Shown: positions 32,751-41,599 of the stretch, one piece after another | Layout: the number at the start of each line of letters is the position of its first letter | Numbering within the stretch: the stretch's first letter is position 1 | Assembly: GCA_035529075.1 (NCBI GenBank) | Contig: DATKXK010000003.1 | Location: 17,087-81,086, forward strand | Direction of reading: 5' to 3' | DNA length: 64,000 bases | DNA from: Acidobacteriota bacterium | GTDB lineage: Bacteria; Zixibacteria; MSB-5A5; GN15; FEB-12 | The notes under the pieces: generated by a model | What the model was told of the DNA's origin: nothing | What the model saw: only the letters and a program-made list of their open reading frames with translations | The model's database searches: none | Position numbers and translations under genes: made by a program

Positions 32751-33809
32751 CTACAGCGCCTTCCAGATGAACGTGTAGTTGGCGCTGACCGGCAGGCCGG
32801 ACTTGTTCGCGTAGTAACTGTCAATCCTCAGTTTGTAAACCTTGCCGGCCGTCTTCACGAGATAGACGTGCGACTTTGAGGTCAACTGGTGGTTCTCATC
32901 GTTGTAGTTGTACCAATCGGTCAGGGCCGAACTCGGGATGTCAGGGAACATGGGAGCATTCGGCTGCATCGTGAAGACGTCTATGTCAGTCGAATCAGCA
33001 AGCTCGCCTCCGGCCGGAAAGGCCTTGCAGGCACCGGTTCCGTTCGGGCCGCTGTTCTGGGAACAGTCGTACGAGGCAAAGGCTATGTCCCAGTCCGGCG
33101 AATCAGCCGGGTCAGCCGGGTACACCTGCTGGCCGGTGGAAAAATCGAAGTACCCCACGCTGTCGCCCACGTCGACCATGGCCTTTACAGCCGTACCGTC
33201 GAGTTCCTTGAGGTCTGCCACCGTCTGGTAGAGGTAGGTGATGTACACTTCTCCCATGGTCGGGGGCCTGTCTGCATCAGGCATCGAATCCACCCGGAAC
33301 TTGAGGTAGTTGTGCCCGCCGGCGTCCACCATCGAATACACGTACTGGTTGGCGGTCACCACGTGATTTATGGTATCATAGCTGTACCAGTTGTCAATGA
33401 AGTAGTCAATGGCGTCGTTGACCCATGTCACGCCGGCCGTGTCGGCCAGGGTAACGGCGGCAAAGTCGACCACGCCGAGGTCGGCGCCGACGGCATCCCC
33501 GCCGACGATGGTAGACGCTCCACCGTCAAGCTTAATTACTTCACGCCGGAACGCAATGTCCCAGTCGCTGCCCGCGGCTTTGGCCGCGCTGCCGGAGATG
33601 GTGTCCCTTGACTCAAACGAGAAGTGCGCGAAATCAGCGTAGCTGGTGGCATCAACACTCGTGCGCCAGAAGCCGCCGCTCTCGTCCCAGGTTGTTGTGG
33701 TTGTGTTCTGCGGCAGCCCGCTCGAGGTTGGATTGGCCTCGTCGTCCGAGCAGCCCACGGTGGCCAGCAGCAACGCCGCCATCGTCAGAATTAACAGGAA
33801 GGGCTTCAT
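32751..33809 (-). CDS. HmuY-like lipoprotein with two tandem HmuY domains
   Basis: 352 residues from the ATG at 33809 with AAAGGAG about 10 bases upstream. Signal FLLILTMAALLLATVGC carries a lipobox (Cys about 20). HmuY domain 1 has YADFAHFSFESRDT, SDWDIAFRREVIKLDGG and KFRVDSM; domain 2 has YFDFSTGQQVYP, DSPDWDIAFASYDC and YKLRIDSYYANKSG. HmuY-family haemophore lipoproteins bind haem and pass it to a TonB receptor. The axial-His pair of Porphyromonas HmuY is not evident, so ligand identity is open. The gene follows the TonB receptor gene by 36 bases, the arrangement of an hmuR-hmuY pair in reverse transcript order receptor then lipoprotein. Confidence 0.85.
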   Translation of the reverse strand: MKPFLLILTMAALLLATVGCSDDEANPTSSGLPQNTTTTTWDESGGFWRTSVDATSYADFAHFSFESRDTISGSAAKAAGSDWDIAFRREVIKLDGGASTIVGGDAVGADLGVVDFAAVTLADTAGVTWVNDAIDYFIDNWYSYDTINHVVTANQYVYSMVDAGGHNYLKFRVDSMPDADRPPTMGEVYITYLYQTVADLKELDGTAVKAMVDVGDSVGYFDFSTGQQVYPADPADSPDWDIAFASYDCSQNSGPNGTGACKAFPAGGELADSTDIDVFTMQPNAPMFPDIPSSALTDWYNYNDENHQLTSKSHVYLVKTAGKVYKLRIDSYYANKSGLPVSANYTFIWKAL

Positions 33810-33845
33810 GATACAGTACTCCTTTAGGATTGAAACCACGTCAGG

Positions 33846-36122
33846 TTAGATTGTTACCGTCAGATCGTATTTGAACCCGGCGAAGACCGTAAAGCCAGGC
33901 CAGTAACCGTAGCGGAACTTGGTCTTGCCCAGCAGGTTCTCCAGCCTCACAAAGGTTTCCAGGCCGTTGTGAAACCGTTTGAAGAGGTTCAGGTTGAGAG
34001 TCGTGCGGGACGGTGCGAACTCGTCCGGCTGGCCCTCGTTGCCCCCCGTGTTGGAGCGCGGTACCCACAGCTTGCGGGACTGGTGATCACCCCAGAAACT
34101 CGCGCCCAGGCCGCTGCCCTCGTGAAACGCCGTCAGGAAGAACTTGAACGTGTGTGCGGGTCGATTTACAAGCTTATTGCCGGTCTCGATCACCTGCGCG
34201 CTGTCCGTCCCCGCATACAGGGTGCTGTCGGTATCAAGGATGAGATTGTACAGGTAGTTGTATGAGAACGAGAGGTCCATGGCTCCTGAAAGCCGGATAC
34301 GAGATTCCCACTCTATTCCCTGGGTTATGGCCGTCTCGATATTCTGGTACACGTACACGCCTCGCGTGTACCTGGGCGTAAAGCCGATCAGGATGAAATC
34401 AATGAGATCCTCAAGATGATTGTAGAAGTACGTGACCCGGTGCAGGCCGATGGCACCGTACGAAAACTCGGCCGAGAGGGAACTGTTCAGGGAGTTCTCC
34501 TGCTTCAAGTCGGAGAAGTTGCCCGCCCCGACGTCAAGGTCGGGCGGAAGTGTCACTTTCCCACCGTAGACGATGTACCCGGCGGAACTGTGGTCGAATA
34601 CAAAGTACTGCTGCTTTATCGAGGGTACCCTGAACCCCCTGCCCACGAAACCGCGAAGCCTCAGTTGCCGGTGCGGCGTGTACATGACGCTGAGCGACGG
34701 GTTTACGTGCCCGCCGAAAGAACTGTGGTGCTCGTACCGAATCCCGGGCAGAAGGTTGAGGTTCTTTACCGGAGAATATTCGTACTGCAAATAGGCGGCC
34801 CCGGACCGGTCAGCCTCCTGCTGGGAGATTAGCTCAGACGATATCAGGTCCTGGTAATTCAGGTCGAACCCATACGTGGCTACGTGATTCTGGCCGATCA
34901 CGTAGTTGGAGCTGTAGGACAACTCCCAGTACAGGTCCTGCGTATCCGAGGTGTCAATCCAGTACGGGCCGCTGTACTTGTTCCAGTTATGGACATAGTA
35001 GGTGGCAAAAAGCCGTGTCTTCATGGAGTATCTGTCGCCGGAGAGGAAATCAACGGTGACGGAGCCCTCGTAGCGCTGGTTTGACTCCTCGTCGTCGTAC
35101 ACATACGTCACCGGATCGCTGATCTCGTTCTCCCTGATTTCCTCGGACTCTATCCAGTCCCGTCGCTCGTGCATGAAGCGGGCCTTGGCCGTCAGGCCCC
35201 ATTGAGGTGACAATTCCGTTCTCGCCTTGCCGCTGAGATTCCAGCGGTCAATCCGTTCCTGGCCGTTGGTGTGCGGCGTGCTCCGGTCAAGGTCGAAACC
35301 GTCGGTTGAAAAGAGCTTTGCCCCCAGGTGGAGCCCCGCCCGTTCGCCGCCGAGCTCCAACTCGGCTGACGGGTTGTAGCTGGTATGAGTACCATAGTCC
35401 AGATACAGGCCGGCCCTGCGGTCGCTCCGAGGCGGCTTTTTGGTGATGATGTTTATTACGCCACCCATGGCCTCGGACCCGTACAGGGTGGAGCCGGTGC
35501 CCTTGACCACCTCGATCTTCTTCACATTGGTGAGCGCATACTGGCTGAGGTCAATTGACCCGCGCACGCGGCCTACCGCGCGCTCACCATCGACCAGCAC
35601 CAGAACCCGATCCCCTTCAATCCCCCTGATCGTCGCTCCCTGCCCCGAAAGGTCCTCGTTGATTTGAACACCAATGGCCGAGGCCAGCGCCTCGTCCACC
35701 GTCGTTGCCCCGGTCCTCTGAAAATCACGCTGGGTAATCACTTCCGTCTGAACCGGCACGTTCTTCAGAAGGTGAGGCGACCGCGTACCGGTCACCACGA
35801 CGTCGTTGAGAACCCACGGGGCCGGCCGGAGCCGAATTTCAAGCGTCTGCTCGCCGCTCACCTGCACGACCAGCGTGTCGCCCGGATCGTATCCGACGTG
35901 CGTGGCCAGAATATGGTACTTGCCGTCCGACAGACGCTTGAATCGGAACACGCCCTTGTTGTCCGTCGGGACGACGTCGCCGGTCTCCAGAATCCTGACG
36001 TTCACGTCCTGGATGACCGTTCCGGTTTCCTTGTCCAGGACCCGGCCGGTCAGAGCACCGGCCAGAGCCGAACCGACAAGGATTCCGCAAGCCAGAGCCG
36101 CGAAGTAGAGAATTCGAAACAT
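33846..36122 (-). CDS. TonB-dependent receptor, probable haem/iron uptake
   Basis: 758 residues from the ATG at 36122 (MFRILYFAALACGILVGSALAG, signal peptide). A carboxypeptidase-like domain (LTGRVLDKETGTVIQDVNV, about 23-100) precedes the plug (DVVVTGTRSPHLLKNVPVQT, RGIEGDRVLVLVDGER, VEVVKGTGSTLYGSEAMGGV) and a barrel with periodic aromatic-ended strands to the terminal GFKYDLTVTI. Architecture is close to HmuR/BtuB-type receptors. Its partner gene encodes a HmuY-like lipoprotein, which points to haem or a haem-like ligand; this is inference from context. No Fur box was identified with confidence in the 185 bases upstream. Confidence 0.92.
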   Translation of the reverse strand: MFRILYFAALACGILVGSALAGALTGRVLDKETGTVIQDVNVRILETGDVVPTDNKGVFRFKRLSDGKYHILATHVGYDPGDTLVVQVSGEQTLEIRLRPAPWVLNDVVVTGTRSPHLLKNVPVQTEVITQRDFQRTGATTVDEALASAIGVQINEDLSGQGATIRGIEGDRVLVLVDGERAVGRVRGSIDLSQYALTNVKKIEVVKGTGSTLYGSEAMGGVINIITKKPPRSDRRAGLYLDYGTHTSYNPSAELELGGERAGLHLGAKLFSTDGFDLDRSTPHTNGQERIDRWNLSGKARTELSPQWGLTAKARFMHERRDWIESEEIRENEISDPVTYVYDDEESNQRYEGSVTVDFLSGDRYSMKTRLFATYYVHNWNKYSGPYWIDTSDTQDLYWELSYSSNYVIGQNHVATYGFDLNYQDLISSELISQQEADRSGAAYLQYEYSPVKNLNLLPGIRYEHHSSFGGHVNPSLSVMYTPHRQLRLRGFVGRGFRVPSIKQQYFVFDHSSAGYIVYGGKVTLPPDLDVGAGNFSDLKQENSLNSSLSAEFSYGAIGLHRVTYFYNHLEDLIDFILIGFTPRYTRGVYVYQNIETAITQGIEWESRIRLSGAMDLSFSYNYLYNLILDTDSTLYAGTDSAQVIETGNKLVNRPAHTFKFFLTAFHEGSGLGASFWGDHQSRKLWVPRSNTGGNEGQPDEFAPSRTTLNLNLFKRFHNGLETFVRLENLLGKTKFRYGYWPGFTVFAGFKYDLTVTI

Positions 36123-36306
36123 GATGACTGCCTGACTCATAGTTGATTTCTATTGCCGCCCAAGGTAGGGCAGGATCGGCCGGTTTTGTCACCGCGATGT
36201 CATCAAAATGGGTCTAACAGGTGCATTTTGTTACTTTTGTCACGAAGTCACCGGCCCTGCCGGTCGGGGCCGCCCTCTGGCGAAACCCGGGGTGTCTCGT
36301 GGCAGC

Positions 36307-37254
36307 TTAACGGGAGAACTTTTTGGCGGCCTTTTCCAGGTCGGGGTGACTCAGGGCAAGCAGTTGCTTGTCAATCGAGGCCATCAGGTCGGGCTCGAGA
36401 GTCGACAGCCGGCGGGCGAAGGTTCCGGATTCGATTTCGCGGTACAGGCGCGTCATCCTTTTTCTTACGGCTCCATCTATCAGCTTGGGGCCGGCCAGAA
36501 TCGAGCCGTAGCGGGCGGTAGCGGAAATACGTCGCAACATACCTTCAATCCCGTGTTCCTTGATCAGGCGCACAATCAGGTCGAGCTGATACGCCACTTC
36601 CAGGTAGGCGTGCTCCGGCGGGAGCCCGTTTTCCACCAGAACCTCGAACCCGTTCTTGATCAGGGCCGACAGCCCGCCGCAGAGCACGGCCTGCTCGCCG
36701 AAAATGTCGCCGACCGCCTCGGCCGCGAAGGTGGTCTTCAGCAGTCGCTTCCGCTTTATCCCTATCGCGTCGGCCAAGCCAAAGACAGTGCGCAGGGCCT
36801 TGCCTGAATGGTTCCGGGCCACGGCATAGAAGGCCGAGACAGAGCGGTCCGTAAGGAATTTCTCCCTTAGAGCCACCCCGGGGGCGTGCGGTGCGATCAG
36901 CACGACATCACAGGCGGCGGGGGGTTTTACGAGTCCGAAATGCACCGACATCCCGTGCAGGAAGAGCAGCGTTGCGCCCGCCCTGAGGTTCTTCTCGATG
37001 TCCCGGCTGAATACACGACCGTGAAGATGATCGGGAAAGGCCATGCAGACAACATCAGCCACGCGCACGGCCTGCCCAATCGTGGTTATGGAGGCAAACC
37101 GGTCCTGTCGCGCGCGCCTGCGGGATTTCGACCCGGAGCGTAACCCCAGCGTTACGCTGAGCCCGGAGTCCCGCAGGTTCAGAGAGAGGGCCCGGCCCTG
37201 GGAACCGTAGCCGACCATGACCACGCGTTTTTTTTCCTTGTCTGGCAGAATCAC
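36307..37254 (-). CDS. ketol-acid reductoisomerase (IlvC)-like protein with altered metal site
   Basis: 315 residues starting at a GTG (37254). The N-terminal NADP domain is KARI-like: VVMVGYGSQGRALSLNLRDSG, VADVVCMAFPDHLHGRVF, LLFLHGMSVHFG (for FLAHGFxIxF) and APHAPGVALRE. The knotted domain keeps AEAVGDIFGEQAVLCGG, with the first metal Asp and Glu of DLFGEQ present. The later ligands are changed: where KARI has E-C-L-H-E this reads E-V-A-Y-Q, and SNTAEYG reads SATARYG (Glu to Arg). One magnesium site is therefore probably lost. No other branched-chain amino-acid genes are near. It is divergent from nadC with 45 bases between. Confidence 0.75.
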   Translation of the reverse strand: MILPDKEKKRVVMVGYGSQGRALSLNLRDSGLSVTLGLRSGSKSRRRARQDRFASITTIGQAVRVADVVCMAFPDHLHGRVFSRDIEKNLRAGATLLFLHGMSVHFGLVKPPAACDVVLIAPHAPGVALREKFLTDRSVSAFYAVARNHSGKALRTVFGLADAIGIKRKRLLKTTFAAEAVGDIFGEQAVLCGGLSALIKNGFEVLVENGLPPEHAYLEVAYQLDLIVRLIKEHGIEGMLRRISATARYGSILAGPKLIDGAVRKRMTRLYREIESGTFARRLSTLEPDLMASIDKQLLALSHPDLEKAAKKFSR

Positions 37255-37299
37255 GGCGGTAATATAGACATACGCTCAAGCTTTTCCAATAGTGCCCAC

Positions 37300-38193
37300 A
37301 TGTTACCGGTAGACGCATATCACGAATCGATGCAGGCGCTGGTCAGGGTCGCGCTGCAGGAAGACATCCGCGAGGGGGATATCACCTCGCTGGCCGCCTT
37401 GGAGCCAAACCCGGCCAGGGGCGGGATTATCGCCAAATCGGACGGCGTTCTCTCCGGAGTGGAGCCGGTCATGCTCGTATTTCGAACCGTGGACTCGGCC
37501 AACAAGGTGCGTTTCCTCCTGAACGACGGCGACAGGTTCTGCCCGGGGCAGACAGTGGCAGAGATCGACGGGTTCAATCAGACTATTCTTGCTTCCGAGC
37601 GAGTCGCCCTGAATTTCCTCGGGTGCCTTTCCGGAGTGGCCACCATGACGCGAGCGTTCGTCGAGAGAATCTCCGGTACTTCCTGCACGATTCTCGACAC
37701 GCGGAAAACGACCCCGGGCTGGCGGCTGCTGGAGAAGGCCGCCGTTTGCCACGGCGGCGGCAAGAACCATCGCCTGGGCCTTTACGATATGATTCTTATC
37801 AAGGATAACCACATCGCCTCAGCCGGCTCCGTGGCCGGTGCCGTCAGGCGAGCCCGGGAGTTTCTGGATACAGCCGGTTTCAGGCTGCAGTTTAATAGCA
37901 GCGCTGAACGCGTCGATCTCGAGGTTGAAGTTGCCACCGAGGAACAGCTCAAGGAAGCGCTCGGGGCCGGGGTCAAGCGCATTATGATCGACAACCAGGC
38001 CATCGAGTCGCTTGCCCGCCTGGTCAAGACGGCCAGAAAGCTCGACCCCGACGCCAAGCTGGAAGCATCCGGCAACGTCACCCTTGAAACCGTTGCGCAG
38101 ATCGCCGCTACCGGCGTGGACTACATCTCTGTCGGCGCTATTACGCACTCGGCGCCGGCAGCCGACTTCTCGTTGCAGTTTTCCGAAGAATGA
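37300..38193 (+). CDS. nadC: nicotinate-nucleotide pyrophosphorylase (carboxylating), QPRTase
   Basis: 297 residues, the usual QPRTase length. N-terminal LQEDIREGDITSLAAL, the Arg/His-rich ILDTRKTTPGWRLLEKAAVCHGGGKNHR, IKDNHI and the C-terminal phosphate-binding LEASGNVTLETVAQIAATGVDYISVGAITHS are all canonical. It converts quinolinate and PRPP to nicotinate mononucleotide with loss of CO2 in de novo NAD synthesis; nadA and nadB are not in this window. Its stop overlaps the start of birA (ATGA). Confidence 0.96.
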   Translation: MLPVDAYHESMQALVRVALQEDIREGDITSLAALEPNPARGGIIAKSDGVLSGVEPVMLVFRTVDSANKVRFLLNDGDRFCPGQTVAEIDGFNQTILASERVALNFLGCLSGVATMTRAFVERISGTSCTILDTRKTTPGWRLLEKAAVCHGGGKNHRLGLYDMILIKDNHIASAGSVAGAVRRAREFLDTAGFRLQFNSSAERVDLEVEVATEEQLKEALGAGVKRIMIDNQAIESLARLVKTARKLDPDAKLEASGNVTLETVAQIAATGVDYISVGAITHSAPAADFSLQFSEE

Positions 38194-39188
38194 TCCCCAC
38201 TGGCCCCAACCTGGAGCAGATCGCCGACACCCTGGTCCTGGACATCCGTCGCAAACCCGGTCAGCCGGTCGCTTTCGCGACCCTGCAGAAAAGACTGCGG
38301 CTCGATCAGGATACCATCGAGGCCGCCCTGCATTTGCTGGCCTCGAACGACTACCGCATCAGGAAGGGCAGGAAAGCAGTGACGTTTGTGGCTCCTCCTG
38401 ACCGCATGATACCGCTTGAAATCCGGTACCGTCTCGGGACCAGGTGGCTCGGTACCTCGGTGCACGCGTATAACACGGTCAAGTCAACAAACGTGATCGC
38501 GGCGCAGTTAGCCGAGCGCGGGGCGGTTCAGGGCACTATCGTCACGGCCGAGCGGCAAACTAAGGGACGCGGGCGCCTTGGGCGCTCCTGGTACTCACCG
38601 CCCGGTACCGGCATCTATGTCTCTATTGTATTGAGACCCGCCTTTTCACCCGAACGCGCCCCCGGCATGTCCATCATGACCGCCACCGCCCTGGCCGACA
38701 CCGTGGCGAACTATTGCCCGGGCGAGGTTCAGATCAAATGGCCCAACGACCTCCTCATCAACGGCAGGAAGACCGCCGGCATCCTCACCGAACTCTCGGC
38801 CGAGCGAGGACGTATCGGACACCTGATTGTCGGTGTCGGAATCAACGTCAACAACAGCGCCCAATCCTTCCCGGAGGAGCTCCGGAAAACGGCCACGTCT
38901 CTCCGGCGCGTGCTCAAGCGCAAAGTCAGCCGCGTGGAACTGCTCCAGCGTTTCCTGCGGCATTTCGAGAAGGAGTACGAGACCTACACTCGTCACGGCC
39001 TGCAAAAACGGCTCGGCCGGATTCGCCGCTACTCGTCCCTTGTCGGCAGGCAGGTAGTCGTGAAGTCCGGACGAAGCACCGTCAGCGGCACGGCTGTCGA
39101 TATCGGCCCGGACGGCAGTCTGATCATAGAGACCCCGAAGAAACGCATCCCGGTGACGGCCGGCGAAGTGCGGCTGGCTGACGGCTGA
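38190..39188 (+). CDS. birA: biotin protein ligase BirA
   Basis: 332 residues. The N-terminal ~80 residues form a winged-helix-like region (TLQKRLRLDQDTIEAALHLLASNDYRIRKG), so the protein may also repress transcription. The catalytic domain has YNTVKSTNVIAAQLAERG, the biotin/ATP loop KGRGRLGRSWYSPPGTGIYVS and IKWPNDLLINGRKTAGILTE, then a C-terminal SH3-like subdomain. It attaches biotin to the carrier protein of acetyl-CoA carboxylase. Start overlaps the nadC stop by 4 bases. Confidence 0.95.
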   Translation: MIPTGPNLEQIADTLVLDIRRKPGQPVAFATLQKRLRLDQDTIEAALHLLASNDYRIRKGRKAVTFVAPPDRMIPLEIRYRLGTRWLGTSVHAYNTVKSTNVIAAQLAERGAVQGTIVTAERQTKGRGRLGRSWYSPPGTGIYVSIVLRPAFSPERAPGMSIMTATALADTVANYCPGEVQIKWPNDLLINGRKTAGILTELSAERGRIGHLIVGVGINVNNSAQSFPEELRKTATSLRRVLKRKVSRVELLQRFLRHFEKEYETYTRHGLQKRLGRIRRYSSLVGRQVVVKSGRSTVSGTAVDIGPDGSLIIETPKKRIPVTAGEVRLADG

Positions 39189-39267
39189 CAACTCCCGCCC
39201 CTTGCTCACCGCCCCGCCCGGTGTGGGCCGGCTTGCATTTCGCGTCCCGATATGCTACCATAGCCGC

Positions 39268-39642
39268 ATGTACAACGAGAGCATCATGGAACATTTCCAC
39301 AACCCGCGCAACGTGGGTGAAATCGAAGAGGCCGACGGTATCGGCCAGGCGGGCAACCCGGAAACCGGCGACGTCATGAAAATGTACATCAAGATCGCCG
39401 ACGGCCGGATCACCGAGGCACGGCATAAGACGTTTGGCAACGCCGTGGCCATCGCGGTCAGTTCCATGGCCACGCTGATGATTATCGGCAAGACGCTGGA
39501 CGAGGCTGCCGCCATGACCAGGGAGGACGTCTCCCGGGCACTTGACGGTATCCCGCCGGACAAAATGGACTGCTCCAACATGGCACCGGATGCCGTCCGC
39601 GCGGCCATAGAAGACTACCGGGCACAGAGTACGCAACCCTGA
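39268..39642 (+). CDS. IscU/NifU-N-like scaffold missing two ligand cysteines
   Basis: 124 residues from MYNESIMEHFHNPRNVGE at 39268; the frame is open further upstream but without family similarity. The IscU signature is clear: HFHNPRNVGEIEEADG, GNPETGDVMKMYIKI, TEARHKTFGNAVAIAVSS and DCSNMAPDAVRAA. In IscU the three cysteine ligands are in GNPxCGD, TFGCG and KCSxLA. Here the first is Thr33 and the second Asn58; only Cys102 remains, while the adjacent Asp35 is kept. A standard [2Fe-2S] scaffold role is therefore doubtful. It lies between birA and mutM, 18 bases before mutM, on the same strand. Confidence 0.85.
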   Translation: MYNESIMEHFHNPRNVGEIEEADGIGQAGNPETGDVMKMYIKIADGRITEARHKTFGNAVAIAVSSMATLMIIGKTLDEAAAMTREDVSRALDGIPPDKMDCSNMAPDAVRAAIEDYRAQSTQP

Positions 39643-39660
39643 GCCCTCCGCCTGCCACCT

Positions 39661-40515
39661 ATGCCTGAACTCCCCGAAGTAGAAACGACCGTCCGCGGAC
39701 TGCGGGCAACGATCACCGGAAAGACCATCGAGCGCGTCACCCTGCACGCCCCGCCGTCGTCAATCGTGGTCAGCCCCTCGCTGGGGCCGGTGCGCTTCGA
39801 TTCCCTGCTGCCGGGCAGGACCGTCCGCGCCGTAACCCGCCGGGGCAAGAACATACTGGTCTCCCTGACGGGCGACATCACCCTCTGGATCCATCTGAAG
39901 ATGACGGGCCGCCTGACGTGGGTTCCGGCCGGCACACCGCCGGGCCGGCACGACCTGGTCCTGTTCGACTTTGAGAGGGACAGTTCGTCCAATGCTCGCA
40001 TGCATCTGCGCTTCAACGACTATCGGCGCTTTGGCCGCCTGCGCCTCTTCCCGGACGAGGAACTGTTCAAGCAGAAGGGGCTTAAGGAACTCGGGCCGGA
40101 ACCACTGGAGATTTCCGCTGAGCAATTCGTCCGGTTGTGCCATCGCCGTGCCCGCATGATCAAGCCCGCCCTGCTCGACCAGTCGTTTATTGCCGGCCTC
40201 GGCAACATATATGCCGATGAGTCACTCTATCATGCCCGAATCCATCCCCGGCGCCTCATCACCTCCGTATCCCGGAGAAAGCTCATGACATTACACGGCC
40301 AGATCCGGAGACTGCTGCACAAAGCCATCCGGCTGATGGGCACCTCCGTCGACACCTACGCAGGCGTCGACGGTCAACCCGGGGGATTCCAGAGATACTT
40401 GAAAGTATACGGCAACGAGGGCGAGCCGTGCCGCTCATGCGGCACGACGATCGTGCGGGAGAAGATCGGGTCACGGTCGGCGTCTTTTTGTCCCCGCTGC
40501 CAGCGGTTGCGGTAA
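39661..40515 (+). CDS. mutM: formamidopyrimidine-DNA glycosylase Fpg/MutM
   Basis: 284 residues. Starts MPELPEVETTVRGLR with the catalytic Pro2 and Glu3. The helix-two-turn-helix (LDQSFIAGLGNIYADESLY) and C-terminal zinc finger (CRSCG .. CPRC, about 257-280) are intact. The enzyme removes 8-oxoguanine and formamidopyrimidines in base-excision repair. It ends a plus-strand run with nadC, birA and the IscU-like gene and converges with the ABC ATPase gene. Confidence 0.96.
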   Translation: MPELPEVETTVRGLRATITGKTIERVTLHAPPSSIVVSPSLGPVRFDSLLPGRTVRAVTRRGKNILVSLTGDITLWIHLKMTGRLTWVPAGTPPGRHDLVLFDFERDSSSNARMHLRFNDYRRFGRLRLFPDEELFKQKGLKELGPEPLEISAEQFVRLCHRRARMIKPALLDQSFIAGLGNIYADESLYHARIHPRRLITSVSRRKLMTLHGQIRRLLHKAIRLMGTSVDTYAGVDGQPGGFQRYLKVYGNEGEPCRSCGTTIVREKIGSRSASFCPRCQRLR

Positions 40516-40546
40516 CGACCAAGCCGGACCCTCTCGGTCAGGAAAC

Positions 40547-41599
40547 TCAGGCCCACAGGAGATTGCGGCCGGTATCAGGGTCAAAATAGTGCAGCGCCGA
40601 CGCCTCAAGGGTGAAACGGACCTCCTGCCCCACCGCTATCGGCCGGGATACGTTTGACACCGTCAACGAATGCTCCTTAAACGATAACCGCACCACGTAC
40701 TCGTCGCCCATGTAGTCGCAGGATTCGATGCGTCCCCCGAGGGGACCATCACCACGGATTTCTATGGCCTCCGGGCGCAGCCCCGCCAGAAGCCCGGCGG
40801 CGGCCTTGGCAGCCACCGCGTCCGGTACTTGCACGCCGAACGGCACCAGCCTGCCGCTGTCTATCCGGGCCGCAATGAGATTCATCTGCGGCTGACCGAT
40901 GAACAGCGCCGCAAACCTGGTGGCCGGCCGCTGGTACAGGTCTTCCGGGGAGCCTATCTGCTCGAGCTGTCCGTCGTTAAGCAGGACAATGCGGTCGGCC
41001 ATGGTGAGTGCTTCGGCCTGATCGTGGGTCACGTGAATCATCGTGCGCCCCAGGTTCCTTTGTATGCGGACTATCTCGTGCCGCATCCTCATCCGCAACT
41101 CGGCGTCGAGGTTGGACAGAGGTTCGTCCAGCAGGAATATCGCCGGCTCGCGCACCATAGCCCGCCCGAGGGCCACGCGCTGGCGCTGGCCGCCGGATAA
41201 CTGGCCCGGCTTGTCCCGCAGGCGGTCGGCCAGACCGAGCATCTCGGCAATCCGCCGCACGCGCGCAGCACGTTCCTTACCGGACATGCCGGCCACTCTC
41301 AGCGGAAAATCGAGGTTTCTCTGTACCGACATGTGCGGGTACAGCGAGTAATTCTGGAAAACGAGCGCCACGTTCCGGTCCCGCGGCCGCAGCCGGTCCA
41401 CTCGCTTACTGTCGATGTATACCTCGCCCGTGGTCGGCTCCTCAAGCCCGGCGATTATGCGCAGGATAGTGGACTTACCGCACCCGGAAGGCCCCAGCAG
41501 CACGGCCAGCTCTCCTGCGGTCAATTCCAGGGAGATATCCTGCAACACCGGCTTCCCATCGTAGACCTTGGAGATGTTCTTCAGTACCAGCCCGGACAT
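40547..41599 (-). CDS. MalK/UgpC-type ABC transporter ATPase
   Basis: 350 residues. Walker A GPSGCGKSTILRIIAGLEEPTT, Q-loop VFQNYSLYPHM, signature LSGGQRQRVALGRAM, Walker B IFLLDEPLSNLDAELR and the switch His in IHVTHDQAEAL are complete. The C-terminal ~110 residues contain TOBE-like strands (AGLRPEAIEIRGD, GDEYVVRLSFK), as in carbohydrate-importer ATPases. Such an ATPase can serve several permeases; none is nearby. It begins directly after the recF stop (TAGATG), the last gene of dnaA-dnaN-recF. Confidence 0.93.
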   Translation of the reverse strand: MSGLVLKNISKVYDGKPVLQDISLELTAGELAVLLGPSGCGKSTILRIIAGLEEPTTGEVYIDSKRVDRLRPRDRNVALVFQNYSLYPHMSVQRNLDFPLRVAGMSGKERAARVRRIAEMLGLADRLRDKPGQLSGGQRQRVALGRAMVREPAIFLLDEPLSNLDAELRMRMRHEIVRIQRNLGRTMIHVTHDQAEALTMADRIVLLNDGQLEQIGSPEDLYQRPATRFAALFIGQPQMNLIAARIDSGRLVPFGVQVPDAVAAKAAAGLLAGLRPEAIEIRGDGPLGGRIESCDYMGDEYVVRLSFKEHSLTVSNVSRPIAVGQEVRFTLEASALHYFDPDTGRNLLWA

